Assembly: GCA_016630955.3 (NCBI GenBank)
Contig: CM049998.1
Coordinates: 310,001 to 374,000 of the forward strand
DNA: 64,000 nt
DNA from: Didymella arachidicola
Lineage: Eukaryota; Ascomycota; Dothideomycetes; Pleosporales; Didymellaceae
Direction: 5' to 3'
Shown: positions 21,311 through 31,463 of the stretch, piece after piece
Position numbering within the stretch: position 1 is the stretch's first letter
How the letters are laid out: each line of letters begins with the position of its first letter
Program-made: the position numbers and the translations under genes
Notes under the pieces: generated by a model
The model's input: only the letters and a program-made list of their open reading frames with translations
What the model was told of the DNA's origin: nothing
The model's database searches: none

Positions 21311-22159
21311 ATGGCGCAATCCGGGTACTCGAATCCGCTGAAGAAGTTCAAGTGAGTGCGAGTGCGACTGCGGACGCGGGAGCTCGGCTAATGCGCGCAG
21401 GCTGGTGTTTCTGGGCGAGCAGAGCGGTATGCTGAGCTGGAAATGAAGGCAATGGCGTGCTAATGGGTGCAGTGGGCAAGACGTCGCTCATCACACGCTT
21501 CATGTACGACTCGTTCGACAACACGTACCAGGCAACCATTGGCATCGACTTTCTATCCAAGGTGCGCCTCGCCTCTCTGGCCCCGGCTGCCTCTCTGGCC
21601 CTGGCCTGCCTGACCTCGACTGCTCTGACACCCACCAGACAATGTACCTCGAGGACCGCACCGTGCGTCTCCAGCTCTGGGACACGGCGGGCCAAGAACG
21701 CTTCCGCTCGCTAATCCCAAGCTACATCCGCGACTCGTCCGTCGCCGTCGTCGTCTACGACATCACCAACAAGAAGACATTCGAAAACACGCGCAAATGG
21801 GTCGACGACGTGCGGGGCGAGCGCGGCAACGACGTCATCATCGTGCTGGTCGGCAACAAGACGGATCTGAACGACAAGCGCGAGGTGACGACGGCGCAGG
21901 GCGAGGAGGAGGCCAAGAAGAATAATCTCATGTTCATCGAGACGAGCGCAAAGGTCGGGCATAATGTCAAGGCGCTGTTTAAGCGGATTGCGCAGGCGCT
22001 GCCGGGGATGGAGGGTGAGGGCCAGCAGGGGCAGAGTCAGAGTGAGTGTTTGTTGTTGGTGGGTGTGGGTGTGGGTGTGTGCGTGTGCTAACGAGGGCAG
22101 TGATCGATGTTAATATCAACCCGAGCCAGCCGCAGGAGCAGAACGCGTGCTCGTGCTGA
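21311..22159 (+). CDS. YPT6: Rab GTPase Ypt6/Rab6, 5 exons
   Basis: Exons 21311-21351, 21401-21426, 21473-21561, 21639-22041 and 22101-22159 give 205 residues, with introns of 49, 46, 77 and 59 nt. All GTPase motifs are present: P-loop GEQSVGKT at about 18-25, effector region QATIGIDFLSKTMY, WDTAGQERF, NKTD and ETSAK. The effector segment and RFRSLIPSYIRDSSVAVVVY identify the Rab6 subgroup. The end CSC is the dual geranylgeranylation site that anchors it to Golgi membranes. Known role: retrograde traffic from endosomes to the Golgi and within the Golgi, with the Ric1-Rgp1 exchange factor. The second exon is only 26 nt. Convergent with TOM20. Confidence 0.95.
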
Positions 22160-22531
22160 GAGCCGGGTTTGGGGTTTTGGTTGTTTACTCATCGAGCACG
22201 GCGTTTTACGGGCATGGCTGGCGCGAGTCTCGTCATCTGTAGTATATCCGCCCAAGTATTATCCACTGTCACTCGTTCCTCTTCTGTAGTGTAGATGGAT
22301 GCAGTGACTCGTCATCCAGGTACAATATGGTGATTGTGTTCATTGCCATGTGCTGTGCCGCGCAGAGCAGGTACCTATACAAGAATATTACAATGGCTCG
22401 CTCGCTCGCCGCACTTTGTTTCAAGCGAACTGCCGCACTTTGTTTCAAGTGAACTGCCGCACTCCATGGAGTAAATCGCCGCTCATTCTAGAGTCAAAGA
22501 ATCAAGTTGTGATATTACAAGAAGAGAACTT
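22160..22531. other. Convergent intergenic, YPT6 / TOM20
   Basis: 372 bp between two 3' ends. It contains the 24 bp direct repeat at 22409-22463. No gene seen. Confidence 0.45.
22409..22463 (+). repeat. 24 bp tandem repeat, about 2.3 copies
   Basis: Units 22409-22432 and 22433-22456 differ at one base (core CCGCACTTTGTTTCAAG), followed by a partial third unit. It lies in the 3' flank shared by YPT6 and TOM20. Confidence 0.7.
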
Positions 22532-23172
22532 CTACTCGAGGTCGCCGGCAGATCCCGACTCGGAGGGTGTCTTGTTGCCGCCGACGGGGATGGATGTGTC
22601 GACTGCGATCATTTCGGCGAGGATGTCCAGCACGGGCTAACAAAGTAATCAGTGCATGCGCCGTGTAATCAAGAGGAGGGGGCGGGGGAATACCTTGGGC
22701 ACCGTCTTGTCGTAGATGTTGATAAGTTCCCTTGGGTTGGGATACACCTTGAGCGCGCGGTAGAAGCACAGGGCGGCCTCGATATTATCCGCACCTGCAA
22801 TCCGTCAGCTTTCACCGTCACATCACACTCAACCATGACTCGTTTTGTACCCTTCTGCACCATGCCCTCGCCCTGAGCAACCTCCTGCATAAAGTAGGCC
22901 TCGACCTCCTCCGGGTCCTTGGGGAAGCCCTCCTCGTTGGCCGCAGCAACGGCCTCGCGGATCAGCTTCTTCTGCTCTGCGCCGTGGTGCTCGGCCTCCT
23001 CCTTGGCGGCGCGCTGGGTGCGCTTGCTCTCCTTCTTCAGCGCCTTGCGAAACTCCGGGTCGTTGCGGCGCTTGTTGTCGAAATAGACGGCGTAGGCGAG
23101 CAGGCCTGTGACGACGGTGCCGACGCTCAGGGCGACGATGGTCGAGGTTTTTAGTGACGAGGGCTGCGACAT
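22532..23172 (-). CDS. TOM20: Mitochondrial import receptor subunit Tom20
   Basis: Exons 23172-22851, 22794-22694 and 22636-22532 join to 175 residues, with introns of 56 and 57 nt. An N-terminal membrane anchor (IVALSVGTVVTGLLAYAVYF, about residues 12-31) is followed by a charged linker (RRNDPEFRKALKKESKRTQR) and a receptor domain with a TPR-like helix pair (ADNIEAALCFYRALKVYPNP, RELINIYDKTVPKPVLDILA). The acidic end (PSESGSAGDLE) is typical for fungi. Tom20 sits in the outer membrane and binds presequences before handing them to Tom40. Length fits fungal Tom20. The gene is divergent from EXO84 (277 bp between starts). Confidence 0.95.
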
Positions 23173-23449
23173 GGTGTGTGTGTGCGGAGGGGCGGCGGGG
23201 AGAGCGGGAGCGAGTGGGTGGTGGGCGCGGCGATGGGGGCGGTGGTGGTGATGGACTTTTCAGATAATGGGTCGACGTCGGCGTCTCCACTGGTGACGGC
23301 TGTGGCCCCTGCGGGAGCTCCGACGGCATGTCCACACTTGACCGCAGACAGACAGGACACGACGCACGACACGACACGACACAACGCAATACAACACAAC
23401 ACGATACGGATACGGATACGGAAACACGACAGCGCATGGATGCATAAAC
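23173..23449. promoter_or_regulatory. Shared divergent promoter TOM20 / EXO84 with uORFs
   Basis: 277 bp between start codons. The part next to EXO84 is a simple-sequence tract (CGACA and GATACG repeats, about 23359-23422). A tiny uORF (ATG GAT GCA TAA, 23436-23447) ends two bases before the EXO84 start, and a second ATG at 23440 opens an overlapping frame. Confidence 0.5.
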
Positions 23450-25557
23450 ATGTCGGACAAGCAAAAGGGCATCTCGCTGCGCAAGAAGCGCGGCGACAAG
23501 AGCAGGAAGAATGCGCCGACCATCAGCGCGCCGCGCCAGATCAGTGCGCCCATGCCCGCGGGGGCGCCGGGCATAGGCGCGGCGACGCTCTCGAGCTCCG
23601 GGCGGCCGTCGCAGGACTCGAGCCGGTCGCGCAGCAGAGGCCCTGGGGGCGGCGGCGGTGATGGCAACGGCAACGCGCAGCAGCGCCCGCGCGCGGACAA
23701 GACGGCCGACCTTGTCAAGCGGCGGTACTCGCAGAAGATCATGCAGCTGCCGAGCGACTTCCCCGGCAGCGGCGCGCCCATGCCCGACCTGCCGCAGATG
23801 CCCAGCCAGTTCCGCGGCCAGAGCCAGACGCGAGGCGACGGCCCGCCCGAGAGGGGCCCCCAGAGCGGCCGCGCCCTCGCCCTCGACATGCGCGCCCTGC
23901 GCGACCCCAACCTGCAGGCCGACCAGTACGTCGCCTCGATGCTGGCCGACGCGACCGAAGACGACATCCGCCGCTACCAGGACGACCTGCGCAAGGCCAA
24001 GCACCGCACCTCGCTCGACCTGCAGACCAACGTCTACCAGAACCGCACCCAGTTCATCAAGATCAGCAACGAGGCCGAGAAGCTCAAGGCCGAGATGCGC
24101 GCCCTGCGCCACCTCATGGCCGACCTGACCACGACGCTCGAGCAGACGGCCTCGGCCACGGCCACGGCCAACCCCGACGCCGCGAGCGCCCGCCGCGCCA
24201 ACAGGAGCTCCATCGGCGACCTCAACCAGATCCGCGCCGGCCAGCTCCAGCAGCTCTACCGCGACGTCGAGGGCTCGCAAAAGTACCTGCCGCCCATCCC
24301 CGGCCGCTTCATCGTCTGGAAGTCGCGCCGCTGGTTCGAGCTCGACTCGGCCACCCTCAAGGCCCGCCGCCGCGTCCGCCTGCTGCTGCTCAACGACCAC
24401 CTGCTGCTCGCCGCCGAGAAGAAGGCCCGCAACGACGTCGCCGGCCAGCGCGACCGCAACCGCTCCGCCGTCGAATACGTCGCCCAGCGCTGCTTCCCCC
24501 TGCAGGACGTCGCCGTCTCCCGCGCCCCCGAGGAGCGCGTCATCGTCCGCGCCGGCACCGACACCATCACCCTCGACACCAAGCAGGAAGACACGGGCGA
24601 CAAGATCACTTTTCTGTCCACCTTCCGCAAGACCAAGGACGACCTGCGCAAGTCGCAGGAGGCCGAGGTCGAGGAAAAGGACCGCGCCCAGGACACGTAC
24701 AACCACATGCTCTCCCGCGACCCCGCCCTGCGCAACCAGACCGACCTGCTCGACAGCATCAGCGACGGCGTCTCCCACAACCCCGTCAGCACCTTCATCG
24801 ACACCGACGGCCAAACACGCAACATCCGGTGGGTCGAGTCGCAGCTCGACGAGCTGGACATTGAAATCGCCCTGCAGCGCTTCGAAAACGCCGTCGCTCG
24901 CGTCGAGCAGCTCAAGGCACTCAGCCAGAACATGCGCGGGAATGAAATGGCAAAGACTATTGTCTCGCTCAAAGTCAACGAGCGCGCTGCCAAGTTGGCA
25001 GGTGTGCTTGTCCGCCAGCTCAGCGAGGGGAATTCGTGGAATGGGCCTGTCAGACAGCACGTTTTGTGGGTGAATCGTCTCGGGTTCGAAGACCGCGCGC
25101 GCGAAGCGTATCTCGAGTCGCGCAGCGCTCTTATCAAGACGCGCTCTCGGTATGTCCCCCATCCTTTATAACCCCCACCCACTAATCTCTTTTTCAAAGC
25201 CAATGCACATTCGAAGCCTCCCACCAAACCTACATCTTCCAACTCTCCTACATCACCTTCCTCCTCGTCAAAAACACCCTCGCCACCTTCCAGACCTGCT
25301 TCCCCCAGCAACTCATGTCCGCCGCTGTCGACTGGGCCAAAATCCACGTCGAGCGCTTTAACAACGTCCTGGGTCGCCAGATGGAGGGCGTGGACAAGGA
25401 GGGCGACGTGTGGACCGAGTGTGTGGCGATTGCGAGGGAGCATGCCGGGTTGTTGAGGGAGGTGGGCGTTGATTTTGGCGAGATTGTTGGGGGGCAGGGC
25501 GAGGGGGAGAGGGCGAGGAGGGGGGAGGGGGGAGTGGTGGGGTTGGGTGTTAGTTAG
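23450..25557 (+). CDS. EXO84: Exocyst complex component Exo84
   Basis: Exons 23450-25149 and 25200-25557 join across a 50 nt intron to 685 residues. The N-terminus is disordered and basic. A Vps51/Exo84 coiled segment follows (RALALDMRALRDPNLQADQY ... LQTNVYQNRTQFIKISNEAE). A PH domain spans about 275-400 (IPGRFIVWKSRRWFELDSAT, VRLLLLNDHLLLAAEKK, CFPLQDVAV). The Exo84 C-terminal helical region has DELDIEIALQRFENAVARVE. The protein is an exocyst subunit that tethers secretory vesicles at the plasma membrane. Codon use is very C/G-rich at third positions, which creates a 777-codon antisense open frame by chance. The last 25 residues (GGQGEGERARRGEGGVVG) are low complexity. Confidence 0.95.
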
Positions 25558-26120
25558 GCGGGCGCTGGACGTCCTTCAATTCCTCCTACTACTTGCTGCG
25601 AATAAGCTACCACGTCAACTAACCAACATCCCTCTTAGAGACACCCCGCCCCCCCCCCCCCTTCCCTCTCCCCACACTACAAACAAGCAGCCCTCGACCA
25701 TCATTCGTAGCTCTCCACCACACACACACACACACAAACCTTGCTATCCAACACCAAAAAACGCGTCAAGTAGAGGACTAGAATCCCCTCCCTTTTACCA
25801 AGCTATACAAGATAAAGGAGTTTACATCCCACAACCTACCTACCAGCTCCCCAACATATCATCCCTACCACCCACCAAAACACGCAGCTAGCAACCACTT
25901 CACTACTTTTTCTCACTCAAGTAAAGTATAGTTCACATTTCTAGCGGGTCTCGTGCGGATGCGTAGATGTTAAGCGTTGGCTAACTTGCTAGCTAAATAG
26001 AGAGGGGTGTTGTGTAGGGTGTTTGTTAGTATTTGGGTTTGGCCGATGGGGGAGGGATGCGCGGATGTTGGGCTTTGGCGGCTTGGAGCAAGGCGCTGTG
26101 TCTATGCGAACGCTGCGTTC
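25558..26120. other. Convergent intergenic with simple repeats
   Basis: 563 bp between EXO84 and the first DUF3176 gene. It has a C-run near 25648-25660 and a CA microsatellite near 25720-25737. No gene recognised. Confidence 0.45.
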
Positions 26121-28131
26121 CTAGGTCATGTGTCGCAATTCTGAATTTCCAACATGACGTGTGGTAAATTTCGCCCCTGTTGCATCGACATGCTCCTCCA
26201 ATCGCACAGTAATAGCCTTTGCGACATGCCGCATAACGCTGAAGTCGCGTACGTCCCCCTGAGCAGCTCTCTCATCATTTTCGAGTCCATGGAATAGAAG
26301 CGGCAATGCCGAACGCCTCCATGCGTATTCGTTCTTTGTGAGCAAAGCCACATGGCAGACAAAGCAGGCGCAAGAGAGGACCATGAAAGCTGGCATGGCC
26401 AATCGTATCCAGTTGATCTCGTAATAGACCACGGGGGCGAACACCATGCCCGTGTTAAGCTTGGAGCGCTGGCTGTTTGCGCCTGCCGTTGATGCGCGAC
26501 GAACTGTCTGCGTTGCTGCGAAGGCCATGTTGGACCACATCATATTGATGTAATCAAACGCCTCTTCGTTGGTCCTATTCGAGCTTGCCTTGTACATGTT
26601 TATCGTGAATATACTCAGCAAGTCATGATGAGGAGTGGGCTCAGAGGAGCTGTTCGAGATTCGTTCCCGGTCCAGAACAGTGAGGTCGGCCTTGAGTCCG
26701 TAGTCCGCATCCACGAGTAAGTTTTGTAGGCCGCCTTGAGCGCGGTTTCCGACGTGGTAGAGGCAATTCTCCTCATAATAGGTGTCGTTACTGACGGGAA
26801 CTTTTTCGCCATCCACGAAACATGTCTCGGGCTTTATCCGGGCCCCATCTTCACTGAGCTCCAAGTCATAGAGCATATTGTTCACGGACTCGACAGGGCG
26901 GAAGTTCGAGGTCTGGTTGACATCAATCTCCGAGGTTTTGACATACCAGAACAACGCGCACTCGACGCCCTGTGTGTCTTGACTAATGGTGTTGCCGACC
27001 TGAGTGATTGGGGTGAACAGCATCGCTGTACGCACAATGAGCCAGCCCATTTTTCGACCAAATAGATCGGTCTCGTACTCTTCATCCTCGTTAGGCCATT
27101 CGGTGTATGATTTTGCGAGTATTCTCTGCTCCGTAGCGCCTCTGTAGCCTTGAGGATAGAACTTCATGTCGGTGCCTGGCAGTGTTTGGTAGGCGGCATA
27201 TTCTTCCGTTTCGAGTACCGACTTTATGTCCTCTCGGACGACGCACCTACGTCCAACAGCAAGGGTCTGTGCCTTGCCAAATTTGCAGTATCCGGTTGGG
27301 CACTCAATTTTGTCGTTGATATCAAATATTTCGTCAGGACCATTCGAGTAGCTTTGGCAAAACTGAATGGCATTCACCATCGAAGTTGTGGGCCAGTATT
27401 TTTCCGCGCTCCTCAGGCTCGAGTACTATCTGTACGCAACAGTCCTTCCCACAAATGTTGTGCTCTTATATCCACGCGGGTTCTGCGACACAGCGTTGAG
27501 CTTGTCTATCGTTTCCAATTTCGTCGGTAGTGTCACCGCGCTCTGTATGAAGGCATCTAGCGGGAGAGCCAGCAAAGTAAGGGCAGCACCGATAGAAGCG
27601 ACGTGTCTAGATTTTGGGACTTAGGCTCGCTATGCAGTGATTGATGTGTATAATTGCTCACCTGAAGCGCAACACAAAGATAAGCTTGAGCGAGCCAAGC
27701 ATGCCGCTCGCAGCTTCGTCGAAGTGTTCCATATTTATCAGCCGTCTAGACGACGATCGAGACCAAGACCATTTGAGTTGGCCAATTGCTGTAGCTACTG
27801 GTAACAGCATAGCGGCACGCATTACTGCGCTCAAGAAAGCGAGATAGAAGAAAAGGTGCGGCCGGTCTACCTTTTCTCCAGTTGTTGTAAGTGCCCCATA
27901 GATCTGTCCATCGTACCAGTGCAACAGTCCTGCAATGGCTACGAATACCAGCAACGAAAAGCTGCTTGCGGAGACTTCCAGTAGCCAGAACTTATGAGCA
28001 GTTTGACGAATTTTGAGCCACCTTTGACTCGACCTCGCGTGGACTTTCTTTGAAGAAGAACGAACATCAAGGCGCGGTGGCAGTGCATCTCCCTCGGCGC
28101 TCACAAGGAGCTGCATCTTCTGTTCGCTCAT
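26121..28131 (-). CDS. DUF3176 membrane protein, copy 1 (in-frame stop)
   Basis: Exon 1 (28131-27662) and exon 2 (from 27606) join across a 55 nt intron, like the intact copy at 34103-36112. Membrane segments match: FWLLEVSASSFSLLVFVAIA, FLSAVMRAAMLLPVATAIGQ, ASIGAALTLLALPLDAFIQS and a last one near the end (LAMPAFMVLSCACFVCHVAL). The outer region has conserved YCKFGKAQTLAVGRRC. In exon 2 a TAG at 27428-27426 interrupts a stretch that is coding in the intact copy; the same frame then runs open to 26121. A 66 nt intron (GTGTCG...GATAG) could skip it, but would also remove sequence kept in the paralog. A pseudogene or an alternatively spliced gene. Function of DUF3176 is unknown. Confidence 0.65.
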
Positions 28132-29726
28132 TGAACTAGGAATTAACCTTACAGATCAACGTACTCAACGAGATTTGAAAATTCCAAGTAGAAAAGCTGC
28201 CAAACTAGGATTTGACTGTGATCAGTAAAAGATCGGCTTGGAACGCCACAATGAAACGAGGTAATCAGGAGCCAGATCGAGTTGCGCTCGGGTCCAAGCG
28301 CCGCCTTAATGTAGGCCGTACTGGTAACTGGACTGCACTGCTGAGGGGGTTTAGGTGTGGCAAGGCAGTCTGCGGGAGGATACCGTTTGCGCGCTGTATA
28401 TTCAGAAGGAATCGATGGCTCTTAAGGCTGACATTAGCGCCGCTTGATTGATATATGGGAATAGATAGGGGGCCAGAGACGTCCCTTGGAACACGCGGCC
28501 GTCTTGAACACAGATGCATGAGGCTGAAACTTGCCCAAGATGTTGTCGGCCGTCAGCCCTTGGCATGATGCATTGCCGTCAATCGACAGGTTGCAAGCCA
28601 GACGTAGCATGAGCTAGCGATGCCAGTGAGCCCACATGTATCAGTGAATAGGGCCACAGGAGCCAGTAGGATGCAGAAGCTGGCTGTGAATATGGTCGAC
28701 CCTTGTAGATGGAGGCGCCATAAAGATTGGACCCCACGCGGCCCGCGACGGCTGGTTACCGCTCACGGAAGGTCGATCTACTGTGCCTTCAACGGCGTCA
28801 AGCGCTACCACACATCTTTACAGGATTATCTTGGCGGGCGAATCGCGGAGTGGTGTTGGACGCGATGGGACGAGGTCAAGTGTTCTGCGAAGCAAAGTCT
28901 AGTCTACATCGGGACCAGCCCCAACATATCTACGGGCTCTCTCGTAGGAGAAATTCCAGGGCTTGGGAGAAGAGATTACGAAGTCTCCACTTGAGTCAAG
29001 GAACCGAAGAACCTCCACAACGAGTAAAAATCACGGCGGTAACACTATGTTGTGACACCACATTGTTCAGACGAGGGTGCGCAGACACACTTGCCAAGTC
29101 ACTGATCGACCATCAGTCTGCACGTATTTCGAGAAGCCACATTTTTGCTCGTCAATGACTGGTTCTCCGTCAATATGGACCTCATGATGATGTTAGCTTC
29201 CAACAAGGGACTATCCCAAGCTATCTTACTTGTAATGTAGCTGGGTATCACGCCTTTACTCGCCATCTACGTTGAGATGCTTGCCGCTTGCCTAGTATTA
29301 CAACAGGGTGTGGATGCGCGACCTGTCAGACACATAGGCACACGGCATTTCTATGCAAGCACTGCGCACTGTATTAGATTCCAATTCATGCGGCTCAAGC
29401 TACGGCCGCAGTCCAGTTCTAAACCATAAATTTGGCTCCTTTCGTGTTGTCATGCTCATTAAGCTTGGCCGCATATCTTAAAAAGCCTCCTTGTTTGACT
29501 AGGCTTACCAACCACTTTTATTTACGCTGAGTTAATGCCAATTTGACGACGCTGTTCGAACATCGGCAAAGCGTTAAATGTTAACACGGCCAGGCTGATG
29601 AGCAGCTGATCTGTAACCTGCTTGAATTCCAAGCAGGAGCTAGGCTATATTACAAATAGCCCCTAAAGTTATCTCTTTGCGTTTACAGGCGAACTATCAA
29701 GCATTAACACTATGAGAACCTGAAAT
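28132..29726. other. Gene-poor region upstream of DUF3176 copy 1
   Basis: About 1.6 kb. The first part is the promoter side of DUF3176 copy 1 and includes a block (28715-28771) similar to one upstream of copy 3. Frames such as 28620-28994 (plus) show no family features. 29160-29720 is relatively AT-rich with no coding signal. Confidence 0.4.
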
Positions 29727-30644
29727 GTGCTTTCGCGGATGCACATCTGCTGTCTAGTGCAACCACGAGGCTATGCTCAACATTCGACTTCCAATCACGC
29801 TTCGTGTCTAGAACCGGTCCTCAGTAGGCTGAGATTCAGTACCAGGGATAGCAAGCGCGTACATGCATACAATAGAGGGCAGACGTTTCAAGGTTTTAGA
29901 CCGCATGTGGCTCCTCACCATCTTTGCAGGATGCACCTATTGAAGGTGCAGTGCGTCCTCCACTTGGCAAAAGTTGCAAGGATTAAGCCTCACGAAAATA
30001 GCACGAGGGCGGTTCTAATGAGCCGCGGGAGACGTGAAATGGTAAGAAGGAATCGGAACTGGACCCCAATGGCACCCTTTCCCGAGAACACAACACTTCA
30101 CGATGCTACGACATGGAGACATCGAATTAAAGCCATCGCATTCAACAATCAAATGTTCGGGGCGAATTTAATGGCCGTCGACTTAACCGCTGTCATTGCA
30201 CCGCTTGACCGGCTGTGTACCTGTCCTCGACACAAGCTGCCCCTCACGAGGCTGTATCGATTGATCATACAAAAAGCCACAGAAACCGTCTACGACCTTG
30301 TCGCCAGCCACAAGGATATTATGGGCCCTCATGCGTGTCAAAAAGAGCGTAGACAAGCCATAGTAAAAATAATGCGGCATGGCATCGCCTTCAGGATGGC
30401 CAGGAGCTTACGCGTTTGCGCACAATCTTCACCGGACTCTGCATCCATGCCGATCGTGCTGTTGACGGACGAAAGAGATGAGGCAAAATCGCTACCCCAT
30501 GTAGGATTACGAGACATCTATTTTTGTTGGGCATGCCTTGGCTTGTCACTGAAGGCTACTGATTCTGAAAGGGCCCCTCCCACTGGATCCACGTTCTCGC
30601 AAATTTCAGCCTCGCCACGCGGTAACAATGTGGTTTCCGGTTAA
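29727..30644 (+). CDS. Orphan open frame, 305 codons, doubtful
   Basis: A single open frame with no stops for 918 bp, long for this AT-richer area. The translation (GRREMVRRNRNWTPMAPFPE, TAVIAPLDRLCTCPRHKLPL, QKATETVYDLVASHKDIMGP) shows no domain, signal peptide or membrane segment that I recognise. It lies between DUF3176 copy 1 and the DUF3176 relic, on the opposite strand. It could be a lineage-specific gene, a decayed gene, or a chance frame. Low confidence. Confidence 0.25.
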   Translation: MLSRMHICCLVQPRGYAQHSTSNHASCLEPVLSRLRFSTRDSKRVHAYNRGQTFQGFRPHVAPHHLCRMHLLKVQCVLHLAKVARIKPHENSTRAVLMSRGRREMVRRNRNWTPMAPFPENTTLHDATTWRHRIKAIAFNNQMFGANLMAVDLTAVIAPLDRLCTCPRHKLPLTRLYRLIIQKATETVYDLVASHKDIMGPHACQKERRQAIVKIMRHGIAFRMARSLRVCAQSSPDSASMPIVLLTDERDEAKSLPHVGLRDIYFCWACLGLSLKATDSERAPPTGSTFSQISASPRGNNVVSG

Positions 30645-31342
30645 ACACTTGCCGGGAATGTAGTTCTTGAGTCTTTCACATACTTATGCAATATCTTGAG
30701 CACCCATCATTCTGTTCAGACCGCTGGTAGATTCTAAAATTCCTCCTGTCAAACCTCTTGGCCATCTGATTTTGTTCGTGGAGTGTCAGGTGACCATTTC
30801 TAGGCTGGTCAACATGTTGTGGAAGCTTTGTTTCGCTTTCAGCCCTGTTACATACTTGCAATTGTTCTTACCTAGGTGTAGTATGGACCGTCGCTGACAG
30901 CAATTGCTCGTCCTTGCACAATACAGGTGTCAGAGGTCAGAATTCGATCTCTCGTTGGGTGTTATTGATGTGATATTCAATCGGCTGCTGGTCCTCGTAA
31001 TTGATGCCGGGTCCACGTAGGCAGTTGTTGTTCTGACGCTGCAGAATAGATCGCGCTTGATGCCCTAGGTGTCTTGATTGTTAACTTTCTCGAGTTCAGG
31101 ATTTATTAACAAGACCGTGCGGCCGATAAGTGGTACAAATTTCTTGAAGACCTGCATCTCGTATTTATCACTAGTGACATTATGTACGTTTCTGCACTTG
31201 TGTACTACTTAATGGCGTAATCGTCTCTGTCTGTCGTGCCGGCGTAGCCTCCCCCCGTGAGGTTCCAGCTCTTGAAACACATCATCTGATTGTTTTGATG
31301 GGGTATCTGATAGGCCGGAAACATCGCTTTATTTGGCATGTA

Positions 31343-31395
31343 ACGTGTTTTACAAGCGAGTCGTCAATACAAGCGAGTCGTCAGCCCCACCAACT
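31343..31395 (+). repeat. Left terminal inverted repeat, transposon 1
   Basis: 53 bp, identical to the inverted right end. It begins ACGTGTTTTAC and holds the 15 bp motif at 31352-31366 and 31369-31383. Confidence 0.92.
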
Positions 31396-31463
31396 CTGTG
31401 CACCTCTTAACGCGTATATCTTAACAACGCAATAGTAAAGTATCTAGAAATTAATAGAGTAGA

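Noticed and set aside
22829..25162. A 777-codon open frame on the minus strand
   Set aside because: It is antisense to EXO84 and TOM20 exons. The sense strand is extremely G/C-rich at third codon positions, which removes stops from the opposite frame; the translation is low-complexity Leu/Val/Ala/Glu/Gly without domains.
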